Shown in pieces: positions 42,144 to 51,669 of a DNA stretch of 64,000 nucleotides. The translations under genes were made by a program, and so were the position numbers. Source of the DNA: Tangfeifania diversioriginum. GTDB taxonomy: Bacteria > Bacteroidota > Bacteroidia > Bacteroidales > Prolixibacteraceae. Location of the stretch: contig CAMCBW010000025.1 in assembly GCA_945873105.1 (NCBI GenBank), positions 17,469 through 81,468 on the forward strand, given 5' to 3'. Position 1 is the first letter of the stretch; each line of letters opens with the position of its first letter. Below the pieces are notes generated by a model. The model had not been told where the DNA came from. It worked only from the letters and a program-made list of their open reading frames with translations, and did not search any database.

Positions 42144-44006
42144 CTATTTCTTTAACTCCTCCAGGATGGGGGTACGGATGGCGCTCAGTGATTTCTTCCT
42201 TTCGACAGGTTTCTGTTCGAAAATTACCACCTGGTTGTTGCCTTTGTTCAACCAGCATCCCGGCAGGTACAAAGTTTGTTGCGGCCCGACACTCCAGTAT
42301 CTTCCGAGATGGTGACCATTGACAAATACAATCCCTTTGCCCCAACTCCGGAAGTCCAGGAAAGTATCGCCGGTCTCCTTCAATTCGAAACTGCCGCTGT
42401 AAATGGTGGCCCTTCCCGGCAGATATTCATCTTTTAGTGATTTTAGATCTGGAACCTGGTCCATCGGCAGCCGGTACATCTCCCAGTTTCCGGTGATTTC
42501 TGTGGAGTCAATCATAACGGGGGAGATAATGCCCTTCAGATTGTGGATGATTTCGGCTCCGTAGTTGATCCGTCCCATATTCTCTACCAGCATTTCCAGG
42601 TTGGCATTGAAAGGAACTTCAATTGGGCAGCTGTAGTTCTTGTAATACCTGTTCAGCTCGCCTGTCTTCTCACCATTCACATAAATGGTGGCATAATCAC
42701 GCAACCCTTTGATGTTTAGTATTCCTGATATGGGTTGGACAAAATGGCGTCGGTAGAGCAGATAACCGTGTCCCTGGTTCATTGCCTCAAAAGTTAGGGG
42801 TTGGTCGCTGGTGACCGGTTGGATATCCCTGAGCAATGCATCAATGACAACCGCCTTGTCCAATCGTATTTCAGGAATCTCAATGACAGTAATAGGAGCG
42901 GGGATCTCCGGAAGTTTCTTTTTTGTGTGTGCTGCAATTTTCTCACGGATCGCCATGTATTTCTCTGTTGCCCAACCTGCTTCACTGATGGGAGCATCAT
43001 AATCATAGCTGGTCATATCGGGCTGTATATCATGGTTTTTGTCGTAATTGGCACCCGTGGTAAATCCGAAATTTGTTCCACCATGCACCATGTAGTAGTT
43101 AAAAGAGACTCCGTTGGCAAGATACTTTTCGGTCTGGTCAACCACCGATTTGGTGGATACCTTGGGAAAAGGTTCCGCCCAATGGTCCAGCCAGCCGGGA
43201 TAGAACTCTGCGACCATGTAAGGGCCCTTTCCCCCATGGTACTGGTCGACAATTTTTTTCAATTTCTCTACATTGTCCTCCCCATTGGCAGTTGGCAGGA
43301 CACCCGGAATCGCACCTCCTTCAAAGAGCCAGCTGCCATCAGAAGTAAACAGGGGAACCTCGATTCCTGCCTGCAACAGCTGATCCTTGATGGCTGCATT
43401 GTATTTTTTGTGGTCGGCTAACGGTATATCCTTGCGTTGTGCCACGTAGGAGCCAAACTCATTCTCTGCCTGAACCATGATCACTGGTCCGCCTTTGGTA
43501 ATCTGCAGGTCACGGATCTGACCTGCCAACTGATTGATGTAGGTTTTGCAAGAATCGAGGAAGGGCTGGTTGTAGCTCCGGATTACCAGGGAAGGCTCCT
43601 TCTGAAGCCACCAGGGATATCCTCCGAATTCCCACTCCGCACAGGCATAGGGGCCTGGACGAACAATTACCATCAATCCCTCCCGCTGGGCCAGTTGAAT
43701 GTACTCCCTTATATTTCTGCTTTCACTCTTGAAGTCCCACACTCCGGGTGCAGTTTCATGGTAATTCCAAAATACATAGGTTGCAACCGTATTCAATCCC
43801 ATTGCCTTCATCATCCGTAGACGATGTTGCCAATACTCTTTTGGTATTCGGGCAAAATGCATCTCCCCACTGTGTATTTGAATGGGTTGTTGGTCGTAGA
43901 CAAACTGACCATCTTTTATTTCAAAGGTATGTTTTGCCTGGGCCGAATTATTTTGAAATGGAAATAGTACCAGAATGAACAACAGAATTTTTGCCGGAAT
44001 CTTCAT
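42144..44006 (-). CDS. GH35 beta-galactosidase, exported
   Basis: A 620-residue glycoside hydrolase with a signal peptide ending near NNSAQA (residue 24). IHSGEMHFARIP, GLNTVATYVFWNYHE (71-84), and QAENEFGSY with the acid/base Glu183 are the GH35 N-terminal core; MVAEFYPGW holds the nucleophile Glu267. The remaining 300 residues are beta-sandwich domains, with FVNGHHLGRYW near 575. It removes terminal beta-galactose from glycans in the periplasm or at the surface. No SusC/SusD pair is nearby. Confidence 0.94.
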   Translation of the reverse strand: MKIPAKILLFILVLFPFQNNSAQAKHTFEIKDGQFVYDQQPIQIHSGEMHFARIPKEYWQHRLRMMKAMGLNTVATYVFWNYHETAPGVWDFKSESRNIREYIQLAQREGLMVIVRPGPYACAEWEFGGYPWWLQKEPSLVIRSYNQPFLDSCKTYINQLAGQIRDLQITKGGPVIMVQAENEFGSYVAQRKDIPLADHKKYNAAIKDQLLQAGIEVPLFTSDGSWLFEGGAIPGVLPTANGEDNVEKLKKIVDQYHGGKGPYMVAEFYPGWLDHWAEPFPKVSTKSVVDQTEKYLANGVSFNYYMVHGGTNFGFTTGANYDKNHDIQPDMTSYDYDAPISEAGWATEKYMAIREKIAAHTKKKLPEIPAPITVIEIPEIRLDKAVVIDALLRDIQPVTSDQPLTFEAMNQGHGYLLYRRHFVQPISGILNIKGLRDYATIYVNGEKTGELNRYYKNYSCPIEVPFNANLEMLVENMGRINYGAEIIHNLKGIISPVMIDSTEITGNWEMYRLPMDQVPDLKSLKDEYLPGRATIYSGSFELKETGDTFLDFRSWGKGIVFVNGHHLGRYWSVGPQQTLYLPGCWLNKGNNQVVIFEQKPVERKKSLSAIRTPILEELKK

Positions 44007-44402
44007 CGCTTAACGTTTTGGTCGTATGGATGCAAATGTAAAAGATAAATGGATGCAGGAAAATGACTTATCCAAGGTTTTGATCAATCCGTGAAAAAAT
44101 TGTCCCAGGACCAGTCTGTTCATGCTTGTTGAAGCTGCCAATAGGCCCAAATGTACCCGCCCACTGTATCTTGAGGTGCAAATAGTGCCAATTTGCTCCG
44201 CCGCCGACACCTAGAGGTATAAATAGCCCCGATTGCATCCGCCTTTTTCATCAGCAGGTACTTAAAATAGCTCTTCATTTTGCGTATTGACATTCAAGTG
44301 GTACATGCAGGTTCAACCGGAAGCATTTATTTGTATTTTTACCCTAACAACTACAGGAGAGTTCTTCTGATCTCCAGCTATTAACTTCTTACCATTGTCG
44401 CT
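44007..44402. other. 396-bp intergenic region with a 41-bp degenerate tandem repeat
   Basis: No coding potential is evident. The centre carries three 41-bp repeats (see next entry). The rest, including 44244-44402 before the CPBP gene, shows no recognisable promoter or RNA. TATTTGTATTTTTAC at about 44331 is only a weak promoter candidate. Confidence 0.6.
44121..44243. repeat. three tandem 41-bp degenerate repeats
   Basis: Units 44121-44161, 44162-44202 and 44203-44243 align without gaps. Each ends in CCGCC, and all share an AATAG core at the same offset; units 2 and 3 agree at about 26 of 41 positions and units 1 and 2 at about 25. The period is not a multiple of three, so this is not a peptide repeat. 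Confidence 0.6.
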
Positions 44403-45596
44403 ATGACAACATCAAAAACAGCAAAGGACAAAAGGCTGAAAGATTCACTTGTGAAAGGTGCACTTGCAACCTTGGTATTGCTATCCTTTTTTCTGGCCTA
44501 CACCATCGGGAAAAGCCCGGCGACAGAGCTGGTCATTGCCCTGCCTTTCTTTCTGGCCTATTATTTTCTTCAGTTTACGATCGGAGCGGAACCTGTTATC
44601 TCGGCATTTCAGGATTGGATCGGGAAAAACAGGTGGAACGTACTGCTCTTTCCTACAGCCATGCTGTCTTTGTATTTTGTTTACCTTCTCCTGAATGGCC
44701 AGTCTATTGTCAGGGGGAATCCCGCTTTGCTGGTCTATATACTTTATTTTCCTGTTGCTGTTTTTGCCTGGAGGAATGATCCGGTACGAAAAATCGGCTG
44801 GCTTGACTTTACGGTATTTACCCTTGCGCTATTGCCTTCGGCTTTGTTCAGCATCAAGCAAAACAGCAATGTCCCGATCAATGGTGGATTTGACTCGCTT
44901 TCACATTTGATGATCATTTTTACGGGAGTATATGCTTTTGCGGTAGTAAGGGGAATAAAAGAGGTTGGATTTGAACTGAATCTTGGCTGGAAATCGCTGA
45001 GAACTGCTCTTTTGGTCTGGATTGCCTTCTATTCCTTCGTTTTTATTTTCGGGAGATCCGTCAATTTCATCACCATCATTGGCTACTCAGAACCATTGGA
45101 TGTATGGCTAAAATCGCTGCTGTTTACAATGATTGGGACTTTTTTGCATACAGCCCTATACGAGGAGCTGTTTTTCAGAGGCATTCTCCAGAACATGCTG
45201 GCCAAAAGAATCGGACAAGGGAAATCCTGGTTTATTTTCTGGGCCATTGGTTTCGGCATACTCCTCCTGGGAGCCTTGCTGGTGGGCTATACCTTGGAAG
45301 GACAAATGAAATGGTTCCCGGCCTTGGTCACAGTTGTTTTATTTGGTGCAGCCTATCTATTGGAGAAATCCGGTAAATATGGATTTGGAGTTTATACCGC
45401 ACTGGCCATTACGGGAGTCACTTTTGGTCTGGTTCATTACCATGCAAAATCAATTGTTTACATAGGTTTGGCTTGCCTAGCCGGTTGGGCTTACGGATAT
45501 ACCTACCACAAAACAAAAAGTGTATTTTACAGTGCCCTGGTTCACACCCTTGTAAATACAGGTGTTCTTATTTTCGGATTGAAAATGATGAGATAA
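44403..45596 (+). CDS. CPBP family intramembrane protease-like protein
   Basis: A 397-residue membrane protein with eight or more hydrophobic segments. The CPBP (CAAX-protease/bacteriocin-processing) motifs are EELFFRG near residue 255 and FGLVHYHAK near 345, giving the Glu-Glu and His pairs of the Rce1-like active site. Members may process or immunise against peptides, but most have no known substrate. The N-terminal half (residues 15-200) is an extra membrane region. It is followed by a 9-bp-period element and the GH31 gene. Confidence 0.88.
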   Translation: MTTSKTAKDKRLKDSLVKGALATLVLLSFFLAYTIGKSPATELVIALPFFLAYYFLQFTIGAEPVISAFQDWIGKNRWNVLLFPTAMLSLYFVYLLLNGQSIVRGNPALLVYILYFPVAVFAWRNDPVRKIGWLDFTVFTLALLPSALFSIKQNSNVPINGGFDSLSHLMIIFTGVYAFAVVRGIKEVGFELNLGWKSLRTALLVWIAFYSFVFIFGRSVNFITIIGYSEPLDVWLKSLLFTMIGTFLHTALYEELFFRGILQNMLAKRIGQGKSWFIFWAIGFGILLLGALLVGYTLEGQMKWFPALVTVVLFGAAYLLEKSGKYGFGVYTALAITGVTFGLVHYHAKSIVYIGLACLAGWAYGYTYHKTKSVFYSALVHTLVNTGVLIFGLKMMR

Positions 45597-45605
45597 CCAA
45601 TTCAT

Positions 45606-45740
45606 ATTTGAAATGTTTGAAGGGTTTTTTGAGTTTGAAAAGTTCATGAACTACTGGTTTTTGAACACCGTAGATAGACCTCTCTAAATTTTTGTATACC
45701 CTTCAAACCCTTCAAACATTGTAAACCCTTCAAATTTTTC
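45606..45740. repeat. 9-bp-period intergenic element, copy D, before the GH31 gene
   Basis: Left part with TTTGAAATG/TTTGAAGGG and GTTTGAAAAG units, a unique centre (ACACCGTAGATAGACC), and a right part of CCCTTCAAA and CATTGTAAA units ending 12 bp before the GH31 ATG. The left TTTGAAGGG pairs exactly with the right CCCTTCAAA units. Same family as copies A, B and C but a different centre. Confidence 0.8.
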
Positions 45741-45752
45741 TACCAACTACGC

Positions 45753-47543
45753 ATGTCACGAATCAATAAATCAAGCCGTTGGAAAAAAATCCTGTTGATC
45801 ACGGCATCAATTTTACTGGTTATTTACTACTTCTTTTTTGCCTTTCCATTCAGGGGCACTTTCTTCAATGCACAACGTCACGGGAATCCACCGCTGACAC
45901 CGGCTTGGGCACTCGAATGCTGGTTGTGGGAGGATGATGCCAATACTGCTGAACAAGTTGATACGTTGCTGAAGGGTTATGCGAAATATGATATACCGGT
46001 CCGGACAATTCTGATTGATAGTCCCTGGAGTCTGCGCTACAACGACTATGAGATAGATACAATCAGGTACCCAAGGCCAAAAGAGTGGTTTTTGGGATTA
46101 CAGGAACGGGATTACCGGGTCGTTCTGTGGACCACAAACATGGTCAATAGCAAGAGCAGCGATACCAGGATCCGGGAATCAGATTCCTTTTTCAATGAAG
46201 CTTCTGAAAAGGGGTACCTGGCAGGAAGCGGGGAGAAGAACAAATGGTGGAAAGGGATGGGTGGTTTTATCGATTACACCAATCCTGAAGCGATGAAATG
46301 GTGGCGCGGACGCCAGCAAAATATTTTTGACCTGGGAGTCGATGGATGGAAACTGGATGGCACTGCAACATTGTTCAACACCATGCTGGGACCACTCCCT
46401 CTTTTTTACAAGACAACCAAATCGGGGGTGATTGCGACACGCACCTACATGGACCATTACTACCGTGATGAATACCGGCATGGTCTTTCACAGAACCCTG
46501 AATTTGTGACATTGGCAAGATCCATCGACAGGTGGTACCACCCCGAGGGTTTTGCTCCGTTGGATGCTGCCCCGGTTACATGGGTAGGCGACCAGGTACA
46601 TGCCTGGGAATCAAAAGGGGTAAAGCGCTCAGAAGACGGGAAAGGCAAAGACATTGCCTACGATGGCATTGAAGGGATAGAAAGTGCCATCAAAAGCATT
46701 TTGGCAGCTGCCGATTTGCGCTACAACATCATTGGTTCTGATATTGCCGGCTTTTCCGGGAAATCAATTCCATCACGCCTTTACATTCGCTGGACACAGT
46801 TTTCTGCCTTCTGTGGTCTATTTCTCAACGGTGGCCATGGGGATCGTGCCTTGTGGCACCGCACCCCCCAAGAATTGGAGGTCATCCGCAGATTTTCCTG
46901 GTTGCACACCGAACTGATTCCTTACATCTACAGTTATGTGGTAACGGGTCACCGGGGTGGGAGAGTCCTTCAAAAACCAATCGATGGGAAATACCACTAC
47001 CTTTTTGGAGAGGATTTTGTGGTGGTTCCAATTTACCAGGACGATCTGAAGGTAAAAGTGACACTCCCTCCTGGCAAATGGAGGTATTTCTTCCATGATA
47101 CAAAGGTGTTGGAAAGCTCAAGTCCAATCACCTTTGAAAGGGAATATCCGCTAGATGAATTTCCGGTTTACATAAGAGAAGGTGCCATTGTTCCATTGAA
47201 CATTGAGAGAAGTTATACAGGTTTAGGTACCGAAGCCAACAAGGGGACACTTACCTGGTTGATCTATCCGGGTGTTGATAACCAGTTTACCGTACATCAT
47301 CCCGACAAAAGCGGTAGCTCCACCGTTTCAATGACCAACTTTCCCGATAGGATTGAACTCAAATTGCAAGAGATGAAAAAACCTTCCATCTTCAACATCC
47401 ACATGGAGCAAATACCTGCAGGCCTAACCTTTAACGGAATCAGCCTCCATGATTCAACTGATTTTCATTACGATGCTGAGACATCACGGTTAACTGCCAA
47501 GCTTATAGAGATAAAAGATGGAGTTCTGGTGATTCGGAAATAG
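45753..47543 (+). CDS. GH31 family glycoside hydrolase, membrane-anchored or exported
   Basis: A 596-residue protein. An N-terminal hydrophobic segment (about 11-31) is a signal anchor or uncleaved signal. The GH31 barrel starts at TPAWALECWLWED; the nucleophile Asp202 is in GVDGWKLDG (196-203) and NIIGSDIAGFSG near 325-337 carries the acid/base Asp. It is shorter than classic GH31 alpha-glucosidases because the N-terminal domain is missing. Specificity (alpha-glucose, alpha-xylose or sulfoquinovose) cannot be read. Preceded by repeat copy D. Confidence 0.88.
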   Translation: MSRINKSSRWKKILLITASILLVIYYFFFAFPFRGTFFNAQRHGNPPLTPAWALECWLWEDDANTAEQVDTLLKGYAKYDIPVRTILIDSPWSLRYNDYEIDTIRYPRPKEWFLGLQERDYRVVLWTTNMVNSKSSDTRIRESDSFFNEASEKGYLAGSGEKNKWWKGMGGFIDYTNPEAMKWWRGRQQNIFDLGVDGWKLDGTATLFNTMLGPLPLFYKTTKSGVIATRTYMDHYYRDEYRHGLSQNPEFVTLARSIDRWYHPEGFAPLDAAPVTWVGDQVHAWESKGVKRSEDGKGKDIAYDGIEGIESAIKSILAAADLRYNIIGSDIAGFSGKSIPSRLYIRWTQFSAFCGLFLNGGHGDRALWHRTPQELEVIRRFSWLHTELIPYIYSYVVTGHRGGRVLQKPIDGKYHYLFGEDFVVVPIYQDDLKVKVTLPPGKWRYFFHDTKVLESSSPITFEREYPLDEFPVYIREGAIVPLNIERSYTGLGTEANKGTLTWLIYPGVDNQFTVHHPDKSGSSTVSMTNFPDRIELKLQEMKKPSIFNIHMEQIPAGLTFNGISLHDSTDFHYDAETSRLTAKLIEIKDGVLVIRK

Positions 47544-47590
47544 TTTAGGATTTCTGGTTCAACCTGCCAGGAAGACAATTTTGAATCTAA

Positions 47591-47621
47591 AACTTATAAC
47601 TCATAACTCTTTTCATAACTT
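47591..47621. repeat. heptamer array overlapping the stop codon of the S41-like gene
   Basis: AACTTATAACTCATAACTCT then TTTCATAACTT on the plus strand. On the gene's strand it reads AAGTTATGA-AAAGAGTTATGAGTTATAAG, so the last codons AAG TTA and stop TGA are the first unit, exactly as in pdxB. Confidence 0.7.
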
Positions 47622-48929
47622 CAGAACATAGGCCAATGCATTTTGCTCGACAGGCAGGTCTGGTTCTATGCCAATGCCCTGAAAGCATTTCCCATTCTTG
47701 TCATAAAATTGTGCACATGGAATGGTGATGAAGTATTGTTTGTCCAATTCAAAAACATGATTTAAGACAGGAGATCCTGCGCTTTTTTGTCCAACAAGTG
47801 TAGCTAGTTTTTCATTCTTAAGGTAAATGGCTAGTGTTTCTGCCACGTTCGAACTCCATTTGTTTATTACCATATAGATCTTGCCTTTGAAAACGGCTGA
47901 GGATGGAACAGTTTTTAGATAGAACCCTTTCCCGGTCATGATATTTGTGGTGAATCCTGAAAGATCCAATGGATTTTTCAATATTTGCTCATAACTCGCT
48001 GGCATTGGAATTGATTCGCCAGTTTCTGCCCATTTTCTGGTGAGGAACGATCCCCAATTGCCTGGTTTTGTTGATACGTGGTTCGCAATCGATAAGGCGG
48101 AGCTGAGAGATAAATTTCGATTACCAGAAGCCTCAAGAATCAATACTTCAAGGTTCTTGTCTGCAATCTCTTTGAAAATTTGATGGATCTCTTCGGAGGT
48201 TTCAGGAAGATTAAAAAGGTTGAGAAGGCCCTTCTTTTCATTTATATAATGAACCTTATTGTTTTTAGATGGCTGTGTGCCAACTGAATTTTTTCTTATT
48301 TTCTTTATTTCGTGAGGTACCTGGTTCAGTTTTTTCCCAAGCCACATCATAGTCATTGCCAACTCGTAATCGTCAGCAATCTTTGATTTCAGCTCATTTA
48401 AATCTTGCTTATAGCTCTGCCATTCTGTCGCTTTCTTAAGATTTGAATCCCAGTAAAATTGCTCTACCAATGAAAATGTACTTGCAATAAGAGACGGATA
48501 ATCCTTCAAAGGCTTGTCTGAGCCCAACTTTTTCCCTGTTAATACCGTTACTTTGTTTTTACTGTCAGTCAGCAGACCGTAGAAATTGTCTTTCCAGGTC
48601 TTGGCCTTTAGCGTAAAAATTTTATCGGGATAATCAATATTTCCTGTGTAAACTGTGGTATCTCCCTGAAAGGAGATCTTTCCTTCCCCATGCATAAGCT
48701 CCGGATATTTTATTTTTCCGGCAGTTTTGGCCAACATATACATCATTGAACCGGCCATTTCCCGCAATGCCTCTTTTCGGGTGTGTGTTTCGAAAGTTTG
48801 GTTCGCACCATTGATGTGTATGGTTAGCAAGAGCTCTTCACCTCTTTCGTTCTCTACCCGCCAGTAAGTTTGAGTAAAACCGCTGAATGATAATATATTA
48901 AAAATAAGTAGTAGATAATATCTGCACAT
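47613..48929 (-). CDS. S41-like (tail-specific protease family) exported protein
   Basis: A 438-residue protein with a signal peptide (YYLLLIFNILSFSGFTQ). The C-terminal half is like the S41 protease core: EVLILEASGNRN, the nucleophile region NKWSSNVAETLAIYLKN around residue 358 and GQKSAGSPVLNHVFEL with the general-base Lys; FQGIGIEPDLPVEQNA is the typical GIxPDxxV end. The usual PDZ domain is missing, so it belongs to the Tsp-like group of Bacteroidota without PDZ. Substrate unknown. The last two codons and stop are in a heptamer array. Confidence 0.82.
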   Translation of the reverse strand: MCRYYLLLIFNILSFSGFTQTYWRVENERGEELLLTIHINGANQTFETHTRKEALREMAGSMMYMLAKTAGKIKYPELMHGEGKISFQGDTTVYTGNIDYPDKIFTLKAKTWKDNFYGLLTDSKNKVTVLTGKKLGSDKPLKDYPSLIASTFSLVEQFYWDSNLKKATEWQSYKQDLNELKSKIADDYELAMTMMWLGKKLNQVPHEIKKIRKNSVGTQPSKNNKVHYINEKKGLLNLFNLPETSEEIHQIFKEIADKNLEVLILEASGNRNLSLSSALSIANHVSTKPGNWGSFLTRKWAETGESIPMPASYEQILKNPLDLSGFTTNIMTGKGFYLKTVPSSAVFKGKIYMVINKWSSNVAETLAIYLKNEKLATLVGQKSAGSPVLNHVFELDKQYFITIPCAQFYDKNGKCFQGIGIEPDLPVEQNALAYVLKL

Positions 48930-48990
48930 ATAAATTGAAAATCTGAATCTCTTAAAAATAGATTAATTATACTTTGGTTTACAGAAAGCA

Positions 48991-49026
48991 CAACAAAAAA
49001 AGGGATGGCAATTCACCATCCCTTTT
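48991..49026 (-). terminator. intrinsic terminator after maeB
   Basis: AAAAGGGATGG and CCATCCCTTTT form a perfect 11-bp stem around a 7-base loop; on the minus strand the stem is followed by a run of Ts. It starts 25 bp after the maeB stop. Confidence 0.88.
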
Positions 49027-49050
49027 CGGATTTCTACCATCGACGTAGTC

Positions 49051-51315
49051 CTATTTGAGGTTTTGCGCATCTACCACTGCAAGCGCAATCATATTCACCA
49101 CATCCCCAACGGAGCAGTACATCTGCATGACCTGCATCGATTTGCGGTTGCCGACCAGAATCGGACCCAATGTTTGGCATCCGGCAATGTGCTGAAGGCT
49201 ATGCATGGAGATATTTGCAGAGCTGAGATTTGGGAATATCAGTACATTACAGTCCTTGTCAGCCAGTTTGTTGAAAGGATACATCTTCGTTCGGATCTTT
49301 GTCTCAACGGCAACACTCAATTGCATTTCCCCATCTACAATCATATCGGGGTAATCTCTGTGGAGAATTTTTACCGCCTCCCGCATTTTGGTAGGGGAAG
49401 CCTCTTTGTTGGATCCGAAGTTGGAGTAGGACAACATAGCCACATGTGGTTCGATGTCGAACTGTTTCACAACTTTGGAAGCCTGAACAGCCGTATCGAC
49501 AAGATTGTCTACATCAGGTGCCGAGTCAATTGTTGTGTCTGCCAGGAAGTAGGTGCCTCTTGGGCTGATAATCAGGTGCATCCCGAATATTTTGGACACA
49601 TCAGGTTTTTTCCCGATAACCTCAAGCGCCGGTTTAATTGCTTCTGCATAGCGGGTAGAATAACCGGATACGACAGCATCAACATCTCCGCACTCGAGCG
49701 CAACAGCTGCGAAATAGTTTTTATCAAACATCTTGTCAACTGCCTCCTCGAGGGTCATTCCTTTTCGCTCACGTTTCTCAAAGAGTATGTTGGCATATTT
49801 TCGACGAAGCTTGTCGTTGGGACGATTCCTGTTGTCGATGATTTGGACATCTCCAAAATCAAGTTCATTCTCTTCAATCAGTTTCCTAATTTTCTCTTCG
49901 TTGCCAATCAAAACCGGAGTTGCAATTTTTTCCTGGTAAGCTATGTTGGCAGCTTTCAGTACTTCGTAATCACTGGCATCGGGGAACGCCACCTTTTTGG
50001 GATCCTGTTTGGCTTTATCAATTACCATTGAGATCAATTTGTTTTCAGATCCCAATCTGTGTCCAAGTTCTGCCGTATAAGCAGCCCAGTCGGTAATGTC
50101 AATGCGCGCCACGCCTGAATCCATGGCGGCTCTGGCGACTGCAGGAGCAACCCGGGTAATCAACCGCGGATCCATCGGTTTTGGAATGAAGTACTCCCTT
50201 CCGTATACAATCTTGCGGGCATTGTATGCAGTCAGAACCGATTCCGGGACCTTCTCCTTGGCCAATGCAGAAAGAGCCCTGACGCAGGCAATCTTCATCT
50301 CTTCGTTGATGGCTCGGGCCCTTACATCAAGCGCACCTCTGAAAATAAATGGAAATCCCAATACATTGTTGATCTGGTTGGGATAATCTGACCGTCCGGT
50401 AGCAAAAATAAGGTCATCACGCGAAGCCTTGGCCTCAGCAAAAGGGATCTCAGGATCAGGGTTGGCCAGGGCAAATACGATTGGATTGGCAGCCATCGTC
50501 TGAACCATCTCTTTCGAAAGGACTCCGGCTACGGATAATCCGATAAATACATCGGCTCCTGAAACTGCGTCCTGCAAGGTGCGACAAGGTGTGTTCCGAA
50601 CAAATTCCATTTTTGAACTATTCAGGTCTGGGCGCTCATGGTGCAGTACTCCTTTGCTATCACACATGATCACATTTTCCTTTTTGGCCCCCAGGGAGAT
50701 GTATAGCCTGGTACAGGAAACAGCAGCGGCTCCCGCGCCATTGACAACGATCCTGACATCTTCAATTTTCTTGCCTGCAAGTTCAACTGCATTCAGCAAG
50801 CCTGCGGAGGAGATAATTGCAGTACCATGCTGGTCGTCGTGCATGATCGGAATATCCAGCTCTTTTTTAAGTCGTTCCTCAATTTCAAAGCATTCAGGAG
50901 CTTTTATATCTTCCAGGTTGATCCCTCCAAAAGTTGGAGCAAGTGCTTTTACCGTCTGAATAAAAAGTTCAGGATCCAGCGCATCCAATTCAATGTCAAA
51001 TACATCTATGTCAGCATATATTTTGAAAAGAAGACCTTTACCTTCCATCACCGGTTTGCCGGCTGCCGGACCGATGTTGCCCAAACCGAGGACTGCAGTA
51101 CCGTTCGAAATAACCGCTACCAGGTTTCCCTTGGCAGTATATTTGTAGACATCATCAGGATTTTCCTTGATGGCAAGACAGGGACTCGCAACACCCGGTG
51201 TGTAAGCCAAACCCAAATCTCTTTGGGTCGCATGAGGTTTTGTTGGAGTTACCGAAATTTTGCCTGGTCTTCCATTGCTGTGGTAATCCAGCGCATCTTG
51301 GTTCAATTTAGCCAT
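49051..51315 (-). CDS. maeB: NADP-dependent malic enzyme with C-terminal phosphotransacetylase-like domain
   Basis: A 754-residue fusion. The malic-enzyme half (about 1-420) has [40 protein letters not shown] and [12 protein letters not shown] (NADP site). From about 430 a Pta-like domain starts at [19 protein letters not shown] and ends near VDAQNLK. The enzyme decarboxylates malate to pyruvate with NADP; the Pta-like part is regulatory rather than catalytic in studied members. Single gene, closed by a strong terminator. Confidence 0.95.
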   Translation of the reverse strand: MAKLNQDALDYHSNGRPGKISVTPTKPHATQRDLGLAYTPGVASPCLAIKENPDDVYKYTAKGNLVAVISNGTAVLGLGNIGPAAGKPVMEGKGLLFKIYADIDVFDIELDALDPELFIQTVKALAPTFGGINLEDIKAPECFEIEERLKKELDIPIMHDDQHGTAIISSAGLLNAVELAGKKIEDVRIVVNGAGAAAVSCTRLYISLGAKKENVIMCDSKGVLHHERPDLNSSKMEFVRNTPCRTLQDAVSGADVFIGLSVAGVLSKEMVQTMAANPIVFALANPDPEIPFAEAKASRDDLIFATGRSDYPNQINNVLGFPFIFRGALDVRARAINEEMKIACVRALSALAKEKVPESVLTAYNARKIVYGREYFIPKPMDPRLITRVAPAVARAAMDSGVARIDITDWAAYTAELGHRLGSENKLISMVIDKAKQDPKKVAFPDASDYEVLKAANIAYQEKIATPVLIGNEEKIRKLIEENELDFGDVQIIDNRNRPNDKLRRKYANILFEKRERKGMTLEEAVDKMFDKNYFAAVALECGDVDAVVSGYSTRYAEAIKPALEVIGKKPDVSKIFGMHLIISPRGTYFLADTTIDSAPDVDNLVDTAVQASKVVKQFDIEPHVAMLSYSNFGSNKEASPTKMREAVKILHRDYPDMIVDGEMQLSVAVETKIRTKMYPFNKLADKDCNVLIFPNLSSANISMHSLQHIAGCQTLGPILVGNRKSMQVMQMYCSVGDVVNMIALAVVDAQNLK

Positions 51316-51403
51316 GATAAAAAAATATTTTTGTAATAGTGCTATTTTATAAGTAGAGCAAATTTATCAATTATTTAAATATATCCATTAATAATTCTAA
51401 TTT

Positions 51404-51430
51404 CAGCTTAAGAATTAAGAATTAGGACAC
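51404..51430. repeat. short heptamer run (TTAAGAA) after the Bfd-like gene
   Basis: CTTAAGAATTAAGAATTAGG shows two and a half 7-bp units of TTAAGAA. It is a minor example of the 7-bp-period intergenic runs in this window. Confidence 0.4.
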
Positions 51431-51449
51431 ATTGTGGTGACTTGGTTTG

Positions 51450-51668
51450 TTAGAATTCAATATTTTGCTGTAAATCAATTGTTTTGGTGGAGAAGTAGTA
51501 CTCAATTATTCCTTTAACTTCTCCTTTACACCTACCACAACCGGAGGAGGCCAGGGTGAAATTCTTCACATCTTCCAGATCTTTGGCCCCACGCTTGAGA
51601 ATTTGCAAAATCTCCTTTTCGGTAACACCATTGCAGAGGCAGATCAGTCTGTTTTTTCGGAGAGTCAT
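51450..51668 (-). CDS. Bfd-like [2Fe-2S] binding protein
   Basis: A 72-residue protein with CLCNGVTEKEI near the N-terminus and SSGCGRCKGEV, giving Cys10, Cys12, Cys44 and Cys47, the CxC-x31-CxxC set of the BFD-like [2Fe-2S] domain. Bfd reduces bacterioferritin to release iron in other bacteria; no bacterioferritin gene is in view, so this could be a stand-alone redox protein. It starts 1 bp after the stop of the methyltransferase gene and is co-transcribed with it. Confidence 0.88.
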   Translation of the reverse strand: MTLRKNRLICLCNGVTEKEILQILKRGAKDLEDVKNFTLASSGCGRCKGEVKGIIEYYFSTKTIDLQQNIEF

Positions 51669-51669
51669 A

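Noticed and set aside
44007..44402. tRNA or small structured RNA gene in the 396-bp spacer
   Set aside because: No cloverleaf, CCA end or T-loop sequence could be found on either strand.
49063..50031. 322-codon plus-strand frame opposite maeB
   Set aside because: Antisense shadow of the malic enzyme/phosphotransacetylase gene with no recognisable domain.
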